From: Rhodospirillales bacterium
GTDB taxonomy: Bacteria; Pseudomonadota; Alphaproteobacteria; SMXQ01
Assembly (NCBI GenBank): GCA_018666775.1
Contig: JABIXC010000010.1
Coordinates: 62,001-126,000, forward strand
Reading direction: 5' to 3'
DNA: 64,000 bases
Shown: positions 25,175 to 33,178 of the stretch, piece after piece
How positions within the stretch are numbered: position 1 is the stretch's first letter
How the letters are laid out: every line of letters starts with the position of its first letter
Made by a program: the position numbers and the translations under genes
Notes under the pieces: model-generated
Database searches by the model: none
Told to the model about the DNA's origin: nothing
What the model saw: the letters and a program-made list of their open reading frames with translations, nothing else

Positions 25175-27004
25175 CTAATCTCCCAGCACCAGGCCTTCAC
25201 GTCTGGGATCGGCACCGCCATAAAGCGTGCCATCTTTGCCAATCGCAATGGCGTGCAATCCGCTGGTTAGTTTCTTGATGCGGGTTTTGTGACCCAGGGC
25301 CTTAAGACCGGCTTCGATGTTGGTGATGGCGGTGTCGCGTTCCAGTTCAATTTTTCCACGGCGGATTGCGTGGTTTGGTAATTCGATTGCCGCTTGAATG
25401 TTCAGTTTCCAGTCCAGAACCCCGATCAGTGTTTTGACCACATAGCCAATGATCCGTGTCCCCCCGGGCGAGCCAACAGCCAAAAGCAGTTTTCCGGACC
25501 CATCAAAGACAAGGGTGGGTGATTGTGCCGATCGGGGCCGTTTGCCAGCCCCCGGCCGGTTGACCTTGGGACGGCCTGATCTGCTGCGGGGGCGGGATGA
25601 AAAATCAGTTGCGTGATTGTTCAACATGAACCCGCGCACCATGATGCGTGATCCAAAAGCGCCGCCAACAGAAGCCGTCATGGAAACCGTATTGCCCTGT
25701 TTGTCGACAATGGCCATGTGGGTCGTGGAAGGCTGTTCTTCGTCTTCTGATGCCACATAATTTGCGGCGCGTTTATTGGGCATGGAAAATTTGCCGGGTG
25801 AGACATGTTTCATGGCCCGATCAATGCGGATGCGATCAGATCGTTCGGCCAGATATTTGGGGTTCAGCATCCCTGAAAGGGGGACTGAGACAAAATCCGG
25901 GTCGCCCACATACCGCAGACGATCTGCATTGGCCAGCCGGAAGGCTTCGGATATCAGATGCACGGCCTTGGCACTGCCGGGTTTTATCTTGTGTAATTTA
26001 AACCGCTCCAGCATGGACAAAACCATCAAGGTTGTAACCCCACCTGCGGTGGGTGGGCCAAAGCCACAAACCAGCCAGACCCGGTATGGGCCACAAAGTT
26101 GGGGGCGTTTTTTCGTTTTATAGGCAGCCAGATCACGAACGGCCAAAAGGCCCGGGCGCATTTTGTCGGCTTGGGTTGCTTTGGCGATGTCGCTGGCAAT
26201 GGCGCCCTGATACAGGGCGTTCGCGCCATGATTGGCGATGGCTGTTAACGTGTTCGCCAATTCAGGGTTCTTGAGCAAACTGCCAACCGCCTTTGGCTGG
26301 TTGGTTTCATCCAGAAAATATTTCCGCGCTGTTGGGTATTGAATAAGATACCGGTCGCGCTTTATCGAAGCATACAGCCGCTTTGAAACCTTGAAGCCAT
26401 TTTGGGCCAAGGTGATGGTAGGCGTGAACAGGTCTTTCCAGGGCAGGCGACCGTATTTTTTATGGACGGTTTCAAGCACCCGCAAAATGCCCGGCGTTGC
26501 CACAGAGATGCCGCCAACGCGATAGCGATCGCGGACCATGGACGTGCCATCGGTATTCATGAACATATATTCTGTTGTGGCCCCCGGGGCTTCTTCCCGG
26601 CCTTCATAGGCCGAGATTTCACCCGTTTTGCCGTTGAAATGAAGCAGGAACCCGCCGCCGCCAATGCCCGAAGATTGGGGTTCAACCAGGGTCAACATGA
26701 TTTGCATGGCAATGGCTGCATCAATGGCTGTGCCACCTTTGCGTAAAATATCGCGGCCAACGTTTGATGCATGGGGATTGGCGCTGGAAACCATGTGGTG
26801 TTTACTGGCTTTTTTACCGGCTTTTTTGATCACGACCGGTTTGTTGCGCGCAACGGGGGTGAAGCCCGCATCGTCAGTTATGGCGCTGTCTGGTCCATCA
26901 GGGTCGCTTCCACAGGCCCCAAGCCCCAAAAGGGCTGTGAACGCAAGCATCAGAAACCCTGATCTAATGCCGGTTTTTCGGTCTTTTTGTTGCAAAACTG
27001 TCAT
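25175..27004 (-). CDS. ggt: Gamma-glutamyltransferase, lipoprotein form
   Basis: Cleaves glutathione and other gamma-glutamyl compounds or transfers the glutamyl group. 609 residues. The precursor autocleaves before the nucleophilic Thr, seen in QPSTTHMAIVD. The N-terminus is a lipoprotein signal with lipobox LGAC (C31), so it should be lipid-anchored rather than free in the periplasm. The region before the Thr contains an Ala/Lys-rich linker, and a basic RPRSRSGRPKVNRPG insert lies in the small subunit. ATG 27004 is preferred to TTG 27007. It is convergent with the histidine kinase. Confidence 0.92.
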   Translation of the reverse strand: MTVLQQKDRKTGIRSGFLMLAFTALLGLGACGSDPDGPDSAITDDAGFTPVARNKPVVIKKAGKKASKHHMVSSANPHASNVGRDILRKGGTAIDAAIAMQIMLTLVEPQSSGIGGGGFLLHFNGKTGEISAYEGREEAPGATTEYMFMNTDGTSMVRDRYRVGGISVATPGILRVLETVHKKYGRLPWKDLFTPTITLAQNGFKVSKRLYASIKRDRYLIQYPTARKYFLDETNQPKAVGSLLKNPELANTLTAIANHGANALYQGAIASDIAKATQADKMRPGLLAVRDLAAYKTKKRPQLCGPYRVWLVCGFGPPTAGGVTTLMVLSMLERFKLHKIKPGSAKAVHLISEAFRLANADRLRYVGDPDFVSVPLSGMLNPKYLAERSDRIRIDRAMKHVSPGKFSMPNKRAANYVASEDEEQPSTTHMAIVDKQGNTVSMTASVGGAFGSRIMVRGFMLNNHATDFSSRPRSRSGRPKVNRPGAGKRPRSAQSPTLVFDGSGKLLLAVGSPGGTRIIGYVVKTLIGVLDWKLNIQAAIELPNHAIRRGKIELERDTAITNIEAGLKALGHKTRIKKLTSGLHAIAIGKDGTLYGGADPRREGLVLGD

Positions 27005-27089
27005 CAAACGGGTCTCCGTGGGCCATTTAGAAACAGCATCTTAGCGGGGCTTTGTACTTTATGCATTAAGGCTGAATGATAGAAAAATC

Positions 27090-27108
27090 ATTTCCCGTTA
27101 AGGGAAAT
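27090..27108 (+). promoter_or_regulatory. Inverted repeat upstream of panB, possible operator
   Basis: ATTTCCC-GTTAA-GGGAAAT is a perfect 7-bp inverted repeat located 70-88 bases before the panB start, in the divergent gap with ggt. It could bind a dimeric regulator of either gene. No T-run follows, so it is not a terminator. Confidence 0.35.
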
Positions 27109-27177
27109 AGGGGTACTACTCTCGGCAACAGCCGAAATGATGCCCAAACCAATGCCTGAAAACAACGGGACAAGCCA

Positions 27178-28014
27178 ATGTCTAAGCAGAAAAACGCCGT
27201 GACTGTACCCGAACTTGCCGCCCGCAAAGGCACCACTCCCATTGTGTGCCTGACCGCCTATACCACCCCCATGGCGCGCATTATGGACCCCCATGTGGAT
27301 ATTCTGTTGGTGGGCGATTCGCTCGGCATGGTGTTGTACGGGATGGATACCACGTTGGGTGTCACCATAGACATGATGGCCAATCACGGCGCGGCCGTGG
27401 TGCGGGGCGCGGAACATGCCTGTGTCATTGTTGATTTGCCATTTGGCTCTTATCAAGAATCACCCGAAGCGGCCTATCGCACGGCGTCCCACCTGTTGCG
27501 TGAAACGGGCTGTGATGCGATCAAGCTTGAAGGCGGCATGGAAATGGCCGAAACCATTCGGTTCCTGGTTGACCGTGGTGTGCCCGTGATGGGCCATATT
27601 GGTTTGAAGCCACAATCTGTTCGAACCATGGGTGGCTTTGCCATTCAGGGAAAAGATGAAGAAGCCGCAAGACGTCTTATGGATGATGCCCGCGCCGTCG
27701 CCGATGCGGGTGCATTTTCCATGGTTGTTGAAGGCACGGTTGAAAAGGTTGCCCGTGCCATTACCAAGACCGTGAAAATCCCGACCATTGGCATTGGCGC
27801 ATCGGTGGCCTGTGATGGGCAAATTCTTGTTTCCGATGACATGCTTGGTCTGTTCGGAGAATTCACACCAAAATTCGTCAAGCGCTATGCCGATCTGACC
27901 TCCGACATTGAAGCGGCCGTTCGCGCCTATGCCGATGATGTGCGCGCGCGCAATTTCCCCAGTGATGAGCATTGTTTTGGTGCAAAGCGCGGGCCAAAGT
28001 TGATTTCGGGATAA
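27178..28014 (+). CDS. panB: 3-methyl-2-oxobutanoate hydroxymethyltransferase
   Basis: First committed step of pantothenate synthesis: transfers a hydroxymethyl group from methylenetetrahydrofolate to ketoisovalerate. 278 residues. Conserved [22 protein letters not shown]-type (here [10 protein letters not shown]), [11 protein letters not shown] and TIGIGAS are visible. Next gene is panC, 36 bases downstream. Confidence 0.96.
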   Translation: MSKQKNAVTVPELAARKGTTPIVCLTAYTTPMARIMDPHVDILLVGDSLGMVLYGMDTTLGVTIDMMANHGAAVVRGAEHACVIVDLPFGSYQESPEAAYRTASHLLRETGCDAIKLEGGMEMAETIRFLVDRGVPVMGHIGLKPQSVRTMGGFAIQGKDEEAARRLMDDARAVADAGAFSMVVEGTVEKVARAITKTVKIPTIGIGASVACDGQILVSDDMLGLFGEFTPKFVKRYADLTSDIEAAVRAYADDVRARNFPSDEHCFGAKRGPKLISG

Positions 28015-28050
28015 AAGATTAATCCCTGCCCATGAACTTACAGCTCAATC

Positions 28051-28920
28051 ATGTCTGATACGTCTGAACTAGAAACCGTAAACGATGCAAAAGGCCTTGG
28101 CGCCCGGGTGAAAGCCTGGCGTGATGCAGGGTTGAGCATTGCGCTGGTGCCCACCATGGGGGCCCTACATTCGGGCCATGGTGTCTTGATGGATCAGGCG
28201 GCCCAAGCATGTGACCGGGTGATTGTGAGTATTTTCGTCAACCCGACCCAGTTCGGCCCCAATGAAGATTTCAAGGCCTATCCCCGTGATGGTGCGGCAG
28301 ATACGGCATTCTTGCGTGAACGCAGGGTTGATCTTCTTTATGCCCCCGATGTTGATGCGCTGTATCCCGATGGTTTGGCATCCAGCCTTTCTGCAGGTCC
28401 GCTTTCCCAAAATCTATGCGGGGAACACAGGCCCGGACATTTCGACGGGGTAGCAACGGTGGTGGCCCGGCTTTTGGAACAGGCAAAACCGGATCGGGCC
28501 TATTTTGGGGAAAAAGATTACCAGCAGCTTTGTGTGATCCGCCATACCGCGAACGAACAGGGCTTGGCGGTTGCTATTGAAGGCGTGGGCACCGTGCGTG
28601 AAGCAGATGGATTGGCGATTTCTTCGCGCAATGCCTATTTGTCTGATGATGAACGGACCATCGCACCGGTTCTTTTCCAGACCATCACAGACGTTGCTGC
28701 AAAAATCTCAGACGGCCAGGATGCGGGGGATGTTTTGGCCGAAGGGACTTCCAAATTGCGCGCATGCGGGTTTGGCAAAATTGATTATCTCGCCTGTATG
28801 GATGCCACCAGTTTGCGCCCGCAAATATCATCATCCCGGCCTGCACGGGTGTTTGTCGCAGCACGGCTTGGGGCTGCGCGATTGATTGATAATGTTGCGG
28901 TGCCGGGTTGGCCTAAATAA
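28051..28920 (+). CDS. panC: Pantothenate synthetase
   Basis: Joins pantoate and beta-alanine using ATP to give pantothenate. 289 residues. N-terminal VPTMGALHSGHGVLM carries the HxGH nucleotide motif; VNPTQFGPNEDF, FGEKDYQQL and SSRNAYLS follow. The residue before the motif's final H is conserved, so activity is expected. Forms an operon with panB and ends 2 bases before a convergent cupin gene. Confidence 0.96.
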   Translation: MSDTSELETVNDAKGLGARVKAWRDAGLSIALVPTMGALHSGHGVLMDQAAQACDRVIVSIFVNPTQFGPNEDFKAYPRDGAADTAFLRERRVDLLYAPDVDALYPDGLASSLSAGPLSQNLCGEHRPGHFDGVATVVARLLEQAKPDRAYFGEKDYQQLCVIRHTANEQGLAVAIEGVGTVREADGLAISSRNAYLSDDERTIAPVLFQTITDVAAKISDGQDAGDVLAEGTSKLRACGFGKIDYLACMDATSLRPQISSSRPARVFVAARLGAARLIDNVAVPGWPK

Positions 28921-28922
28921 GC

Positions 28923-29507
28923 TCAGGCAAGCTCGAACGGGACCTGGGTTGGGCCGTGCCCTTGGCTCATGATTTTTTTCTCGACATCAAACCGGCCTTG
29001 GGTGACACGACCCACCAACCGTTCAGACCGGACAATAACCGCAACAGACCGTTGGGGCCCGCCCTGTTCTGCATGAATGGCAAAGGGTGCCACCAGATCG
29101 ACGGTGCCAGGCGTGCCTTCGGTGACGCTTTCCATGCGCAGATCGGCGTATCCTTCTTTTGTGCCATCATCCAGACGTTCATAGCGTTCCAGCTTTTCAA
29201 CCCCTTCCAGAACGCCATAAGCTGTCCATGCGTGGGCATGATCGTGGACGCTGCCGGTCCGTCCCGGGGTGCGGACAACGGCATTGATGGCAAATCCGTG
29301 ATCAGAATCTTCATATAAAAGCAGGTTTTTGTGACCCTCAGTGCTTGGCCAGTCTTTTGAATGGATGCGCAAACTTTTGTCATCGACCAGTCCTTCTAAA
29401 AGGACACGGGTTTGTTCCATGGCGCTTTTGGTGTCGTCAGCCCTATCCCATGCGGCACGAAGGTCATCGATGAATTTCTGGAATATGGGCATGCGCTGGC
29501 TGGCCAT
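28923..29507 (-). CDS. Cupin-fold protein, cysteine-dioxygenase-like
   Basis: Protein of 194 residues with a double-stranded beta-helix. The metal-binding-like motif is HDHAHAWTAYGVLEG, with a second histidine in APFAIHAEQGG. It resembles the metal-dependent cupins of the COG5553/cysteine dioxygenase group. The helical N-terminus (about 50 residues) is typical. It lies 34 bases after an isochorismatase-like gene on the same strand, and both may serve one pathway. Substrate unknown. Confidence 0.78.
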   Translation of the reverse strand: MASQRMPIFQKFIDDLRAAWDRADDTKSAMEQTRVLLEGLVDDKSLRIHSKDWPSTEGHKNLLLYEDSDHGFAINAVVRTPGRTGSVHDHAHAWTAYGVLEGVEKLERYERLDDGTKEGYADLRMESVTEGTPGTVDLVAPFAIHAEQGGPQRSVAVIVRSERLVGRVTQGRFDVEKKIMSQGHGPTQVPFELA

Positions 29508-29541
29508 GGTGGTTCTCCCTAGTACGGATTACTGGTGATCT

Positions 29542-30240
29542 TTATTCAGCTGCCGCACGGCCAGTGAGGCCATCCAGCGCAGATGTGATTTCTTCGACAT
29601 GGACGACATCTGCATATTTATGGTGCAGGTCAAACAAGGCAACCTTGTGGCTGAGCACAGAGCGATCAAAGCAGCATTCTTCGGCGACGGCCACGGGGAA
29701 CCCATAAGAAAATGCATCAATAACCGATGCCCGCAAACAGCCCGATGTGCTTTCGCCACACAGGATTAGGCTTTCGATGCCGCGTTGTTTCAGGTGTGCG
29801 AACAGGGGGGTGCCAAAGAACCCCGATGCCCGTTCTTTGCGGATCATCAGGTCTTCTGGCTGGGGTGCAAACTCTTCCTTGATTTCATAGCCATCGCCCA
29901 CTTTTTCGCCGCTGCGTTGGCGGTTGGTGGCAGAAACCGCGCTGGGATTGCCGGTGGTGTAAATGATGGGAATGCCTGCACGTCTGGCTGCTTCGAATAA
30001 TTTTACTGTCGGTGCAATGGCATTCCATGCCTGATCGCCACAGGCCCCGCGATGTTTGCGGTTGATTTCGACCACAGGACCGGAACCCCCGGCATAGACC
30101 TTTTTGTAAAGATCAATGGCAAGAAGCGCGGGCTTTGGGCCAAGGCCCTTTACGTCGCGTGGGAAAAAACTTGAATAAATTTCACGTTCTTCGCTGGGGA
30201 TGATGTCATCCCAACAGTGATCCGTGCGAAAAGTGCCCAT
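29542..30240 (-). CDS. Isochorismatase-like cysteine hydrolase
   Basis: Hydrolase of 232 residues in the isochorismatase/N-carbamoylsarcosine amidase superfamily. Nucleophile C is in CGESTSGCLRAS, Asp in LLAIDLYK and the basic residue in MIRKERASGFFGT, giving the Asp-Lys-Cys triad. The family cleaves amides such as N-carbamoyl or nicotinamide-type substrates. The N-terminal 40 residues (HCWDDIIPSEE) are an extension shared with N-carbamoylsarcosine amidase relatives. It precedes the cupin gene by 34 bases. The exact substrate is not readable. Confidence 0.84.
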   Translation of the reverse strand: MGTFRTDHCWDDIIPSEEREIYSSFFPRDVKGLGPKPALLAIDLYKKVYAGGSGPVVEINRKHRGACGDQAWNAIAPTVKLFEAARRAGIPIIYTTGNPSAVSATNRQRSGEKVGDGYEIKEEFAPQPEDLMIRKERASGFFGTPLFAHLKQRGIESLILCGESTSGCLRASVIDAFSYGFPVAVAEECCFDRSVLSHKVALFDLHHKYADVVHVEEITSALDGLTGRAAAE

Positions 30241-30332
30241 GAAAATTTCCTCTGTTTAAAACGGCTTTTGGCAAAATGCTTATGTATCCCCATTAAACGC
30301 CCCAGCGCCGGGTTCTGTCAAAGGGGACCCAT

Positions 30333-30365
30333 AAAAAAGGGGCAGCCCATAAGCTGCCCCTTTAA
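30333..30365 (-). terminator. Rho-independent terminator of the OmpA-like lipoprotein gene
   Basis: An inverted repeat with arms AAGGGGCAGC and GCTGCCCCTT around a 6-base loop is followed on the minus strand by a run of T (complement of the A-tract at 30333-30338). It lies about 20 bases after the lipoprotein stop. Confidence 0.88.
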
Positions 30366-30386
30366 TGCATTGGCTTCAAACCGGGC

Positions 30387-31559
30387 TTAACGCACGTAGA
30401 TGTGCACTTCGTTGGTTTGGGCCTGATTGGATGTACCGGCCGAAAGGGTGACGCGGCTTGCGGGCAATCCCATTGATGTCAGGGAGCGTAGCACCCGTTC
30501 TGCGGCGCGGCGCGCTGCATTGGAGGATTGGGCCACCTTGGCAGCACTGCCCCGGATTGGCGTCACAGCAACCAGATCAAAGCCGGCCTGGGGCCTGCGT
30601 TCAAGGGTGCGGGAAATGGCTGAATAGAGGGCTTGTTCGTATTCAACCTTGGCCTGATCAAAGCGGATCACCACCAAGGGGCGGCGTTGGCCACCGACCG
30701 ATGCCATGGCACGAGAGCCGGAATTTGGCCGCGCCTGGAAGGGGGCTGCATTAAACGCACGATTGGCGAGGCTGGAACCCAGAAGTTCGCCGTTCTTTAC
30801 CGCCACCGACAGGGTGGTGAGGTTTTTGCGTTCATTGCCGACATAGGCAGATTGACGATTGATGTCTTCGCTCAGTTCATTCAGCAGACGATCGATTAAA
30901 ACCACAGTGCGGTTCACTTCGTCTTCCAGAATGGAAAGCTGGCGGTGATCGCCGTCCACTGCACCGGAAAGTCCGTAGGTGGCGCGGGTGGTTTCAAGCA
31001 GATAGCTGGCGGTTGCTGAATCGCTGGCGACATTATTAGCTAGCGAATTCATAGCGGCGATATCGCGGCTAACACCATCAAGCTGGCTCTGGGCGACATT
31101 CCACTGGTTTATCAGAACCGGATTACCGGGGGTGGTGCCAACCTGAAGACGGGAATTGATGGCGGCCACAGTGCCGTGATAGCGCTGGGCATGGGCAATG
31201 GTTTGAACCCGTGTGCGCTGCAGGCGAGAATTATGACGATTGATGGCGGATTGAAGTTGCCCCAATTCGCTGCGCATTTGTGCGACCTTGGCACCAACGG
31301 CTGTGCCGGTGGGGCTGCCAGGGGTGACGCTAGGTGGCGTAAAGGTTGATGTGCCAAGCCGTGGCGGGTTTGCCGCCTGGGGCACCGGACGAGGGACCAC
31401 CTTTGGCGCAATAGGCCTTGCTTTTGCTACCTTGCTGGGCGGCGGTGTCACTGGATCATCCCCCCAAAGTGAAGGAAACAACGAATCGGACACGTATGAA
31501 CAGCCGCCTAAAAGCAGACCAGCCATAATTAAAGCCGCATGATTTTTCAATCGGGCCAT
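30387..31559 (-). CDS. Lipoprotein with coiled coil and OmpA-like C-terminal domain
   Basis: Protein of 390 residues. Start taken at ATG 31559, because the sequence then opens with a lipoprotein signal and lipobox LGGC (C20); a longer frame reaches 31613. After the lipid anchor comes a Pro-rich linker (about 35-95), then a mainly helical region (about 100-250), then a domain ending FDLVAVTPIRGS...VHIYVR whose layout resembles the OmpA peptidoglycan-binding fold, though the diagnostic Asp/Arg are not obvious. A role linking envelope layers is inferred. It has two good upstream promoters and its own terminator, so is a single-gene transcript. Confidence 0.78.
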   Translation of the reverse strand: MARLKNHAALIMAGLLLGGCSYVSDSLFPSLWGDDPVTPPPSKVAKARPIAPKVVPRPVPQAANPPRLGTSTFTPPSVTPGSPTGTAVGAKVAQMRSELGQLQSAINRHNSRLQRTRVQTIAHAQRYHGTVAAINSRLQVGTTPGNPVLINQWNVAQSQLDGVSRDIAAMNSLANNVASDSATASYLLETTRATYGLSGAVDGDHRQLSILEDEVNRTVVLIDRLLNELSEDINRQSAYVGNERKNLTTLSVAVKNGELLGSSLANRAFNAAPFQARPNSGSRAMASVGGQRRPLVVIRFDQAKVEYEQALYSAISRTLERRPQAGFDLVAVTPIRGSAAKVAQSSNAARRAAERVLRSLTSMGLPASRVTLSAGTSNQAQTNEVHIYVR

Positions 31560-31637
31560 CGGAAAACCACCCCTATTTTCTGTAAGCAGCACGTTAGTAC
31601 CCCCAGGTGTCAATTTGCTGTTCTATGGGAGTTCATA

Positions 31638-31666
31638 ATTTTACACAACCCATTAATTTGCAACAA
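31638..31666 (-). promoter_or_regulatory. Sigma-70 promoter P1 for the OmpA-like lipoprotein
   Basis: Minus strand: TTGTTG (31666-31661), 17 bases, TAAAAT (31643-31638), about 80 bases before the start codon. Confidence 0.6.
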
Positions 31667-31694
31667 TTATATCTAACAGAACGAAGCTTCACAA
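31666..31694 (-). promoter_or_regulatory. Sigma-70 promoter P2 for the OmpA-like lipoprotein
   Basis: Minus strand: TTGTGA (31694-31689), 17 bases, consensus TATAAT (31671-31666). It abuts P1, giving two tandem promoters 28 bases apart and a leader of about 70-100 bases. Confidence 0.6.
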
Positions 31695-31807
31695 GGAACA
31701 AGGTCCGATCAAGGCGTTATGGGGGTGTTTGAACGTGCTATTCGGGGAATTATTTAATCCAATTGATGACTTAAATGCGTCCCAATAAAAAATCCCCTGT
31801 CATTTGC

Positions 31808-31836
31808 TTGCCAAGGCTTGCGCTTTTGAGTAGCTT
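31808..31836 (+). promoter_or_regulatory. Candidate promoter of tRNA-Arg
   Basis: TTGCCA (31808-31813), 17 bases, TAGCTT (31831-31836). The tRNA begins 20 bases after the -10 box. Confidence 0.4.
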
Positions 31837-31856
31837 GCGGGCCTTCAAAAGCGGAT

Positions 31857-31933
31857 GCGCCCGTAGCTCAACTGGATAGAGCACTTGACTACGAATCAAG
31901 AGGCTAGGGGTTCGAATCCCTTCGGGCGCACCA
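31857..31933 (+). tRNA. tRNA-Arg (anticodon ACG)
   Basis: Full cloverleaf: 7-bp acceptor (GCGCCCG with CGGGCGC), D arm GCTC/GAGC, anticodon stem CTTGA/TCAAG with loop CTACGAA, T loop TTCGAAT, and an encoded CCA (31931-31933). Anticodon ACG, read as ICG, decodes CGU/CGC/CGA. No integrase or attachment-site repeat is seen nearby. Confidence 0.96.
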
Positions 31934-31943
31934 TTTTTTCCCT

Positions 31944-32237
31944 TTATTCAACCACTTCGTACCGCCAGACCACCGCCCGGCCCCCTTGCAGGGCGCGGGA
32001 TTCGGACTGGATTGACTTGTGATCTTCGCTGTCGCGATAGCGGTCGATGTCAACCTGGCTGTCCCATTCAGAATAAGAAATGAACAGGCCGGGCCGATCG
32101 AGCGATCGTAAAAGTTTTTCAGCCGTGCATCCCTTTTGCTTGCGCATCAGGGTCGAACAATCTTCTTTCCATACCCGTTCGGCATCCGCTTCCTGGCCTT
32201 CGGGTACATTAATCAGAATAACGCGTGAAATGGTCAT
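31944..32237 (-). CDS. Antibiotic-biosynthesis-monooxygenase (ABM) domain protein
   Basis: Small protein of 97 residues with the dimeric ferredoxin-like ABM/Dabb fold. The pattern runs MTISRVILINVPEGQE for strand one, a helix with CSTLMRKQKGC, then SYSEWDSQVDIDRYR, typical of ABM proteins where an Asp/Trp region contacts substrate. Members degrade haem or oxidise quinones, but many are uncharacterised. It stands alone between tRNA-Arg and a ZIP transporter. Confidence 0.75.
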   Translation of the reverse strand: MTISRVILINVPEGQEADAERVWKEDCSTLMRKQKGCTAEKLLRSLDRPGLFISYSEWDSQVDIDRYRDSEDHKSIQSESRALQGGRAVVWRYEVVE

Positions 32238-32332
32238 CGATGTTGCCTCCGGACATTGCTGCGATGGATAGCTTACGACCGATTTGTGGCAGGCGGGGGA
32301 GAAATTAATGAATTGGGCTTAATTCCAGAAAA

Positions 32333-33079
32333 TTAATGACTGCTGAAATTCATGGCAATGGCGACCAGAATGCCGGTGCCAAGGGTAATAAGGCTATATT
32401 TTTTAGGCTCGGTTTCCGTGCGCGGCAGCAAATGGGTGGCCCCCACATAGATCAAGGCCCCCGCTGCCACAGAAAGCAGAATGCCAAGGGTCGGGCGGTC
32501 AATCTGGCTGACGATAGGATAAGACAAAACCATGCCAAGCGGCGTGGTCAGGGCGGCGGCGATAAATGCCAGAAAGGCTGCCTTTGACCGTGAAAACCCA
32601 CCGCGTACCAGCATCAGAAACATAACCACCCCTTCGGGGAATTCATGGAGGATCAGCCCAAGGGCTGTCAGAAACCCGGTATAGGTGCTGACGGCAAAGG
32701 TGACTGAGTAGGTGATGCCATCAATAAAGGAGTGAATGCCGATCCCCACCATGGGCACAAGGCCAATGGCATAATGTTGGGTGTGGGGCTTGTCGCACAG
32801 ATGGGCCGTGACGAACCGGCTAAAGAAATGCATGAACAAATAGCCGCCCAGAATATAGATCGGTGCGTTTTCGCTCATCCCCAATGCGGTGGGAATAAGG
32901 TGCAGGAAGGAAATAGAAATCAGAACCCCAGCGGCGAAGCATGCAAAATACGTCGTATTTTCACGGCCCCATGTATCGAACCGACGGATCACATAGATGC
33001 CCACAGTGGTAATCAGCGCTGCAAAGGCACTGGTTAGAAAAGGCGTCCAAAATGGGCTTGTTGCGAAAGAAGCAATCAT
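32333..33079 (-). CDS. ZIP-family metal transporter
   Basis: Inner-membrane divalent metal transporter of 248 residues with about eight helices. Signature residues are IGIHSFIDGITYSVTF (helix 4, His and Asp) and ILHEFPEGVVMFLML (helix 5, HEFPEG), which form the binuclear metal site in ZIP proteins. The histidine-rich loop is short (KPHTQHY). Probable zinc or iron uptake. No regulator lies next to it. Confidence 0.9.
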   Translation of the reverse strand: MIASFATSPFWTPFLTSAFAALITTVGIYVIRRFDTWGRENTTYFACFAAGVLISISFLHLIPTALGMSENAPIYILGGYLFMHFFSRFVTAHLCDKPHTQHYAIGLVPMVGIGIHSFIDGITYSVTFAVSTYTGFLTALGLILHEFPEGVVMFLMLVRGGFSRSKAAFLAFIAAALTTPLGMVLSYPIVSQIDRPTLGILLSVAAGALIYVGATHLLPRTETEPKKYSLITLGTGILVAIAMNFSSH

Positions 33080-33107
33080 GCGATCTCCAGAGGTTAGGCA
33101 GACAGAT

Positions 33108-33142
33108 AAAGAAAGACCGCGCCCTGGTCAAGGGGCGCGGTC
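33108..33142 (-). terminator. Terminator of the TTT-type binding-protein gene
   Basis: A 10-bp perfect stem (33115-33124 with 33133-33142, arm GACCGCGCCC) with an 8-base loop is followed on the minus strand by a T-rich tract (TTTCTTTA). It lies 37 bases after the stop of the gene ending at 33179. Confidence 0.75.
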
Positions 33143-33178
33143 AATTTCACCTGTCTTTTAAACCCCAGCGTTTGCTGG

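Noticed and set aside
31857-31933. Integration site at tRNA-Arg
   Set aside because: No integrase gene and no second copy of the tRNA 3' end is visible on either side.
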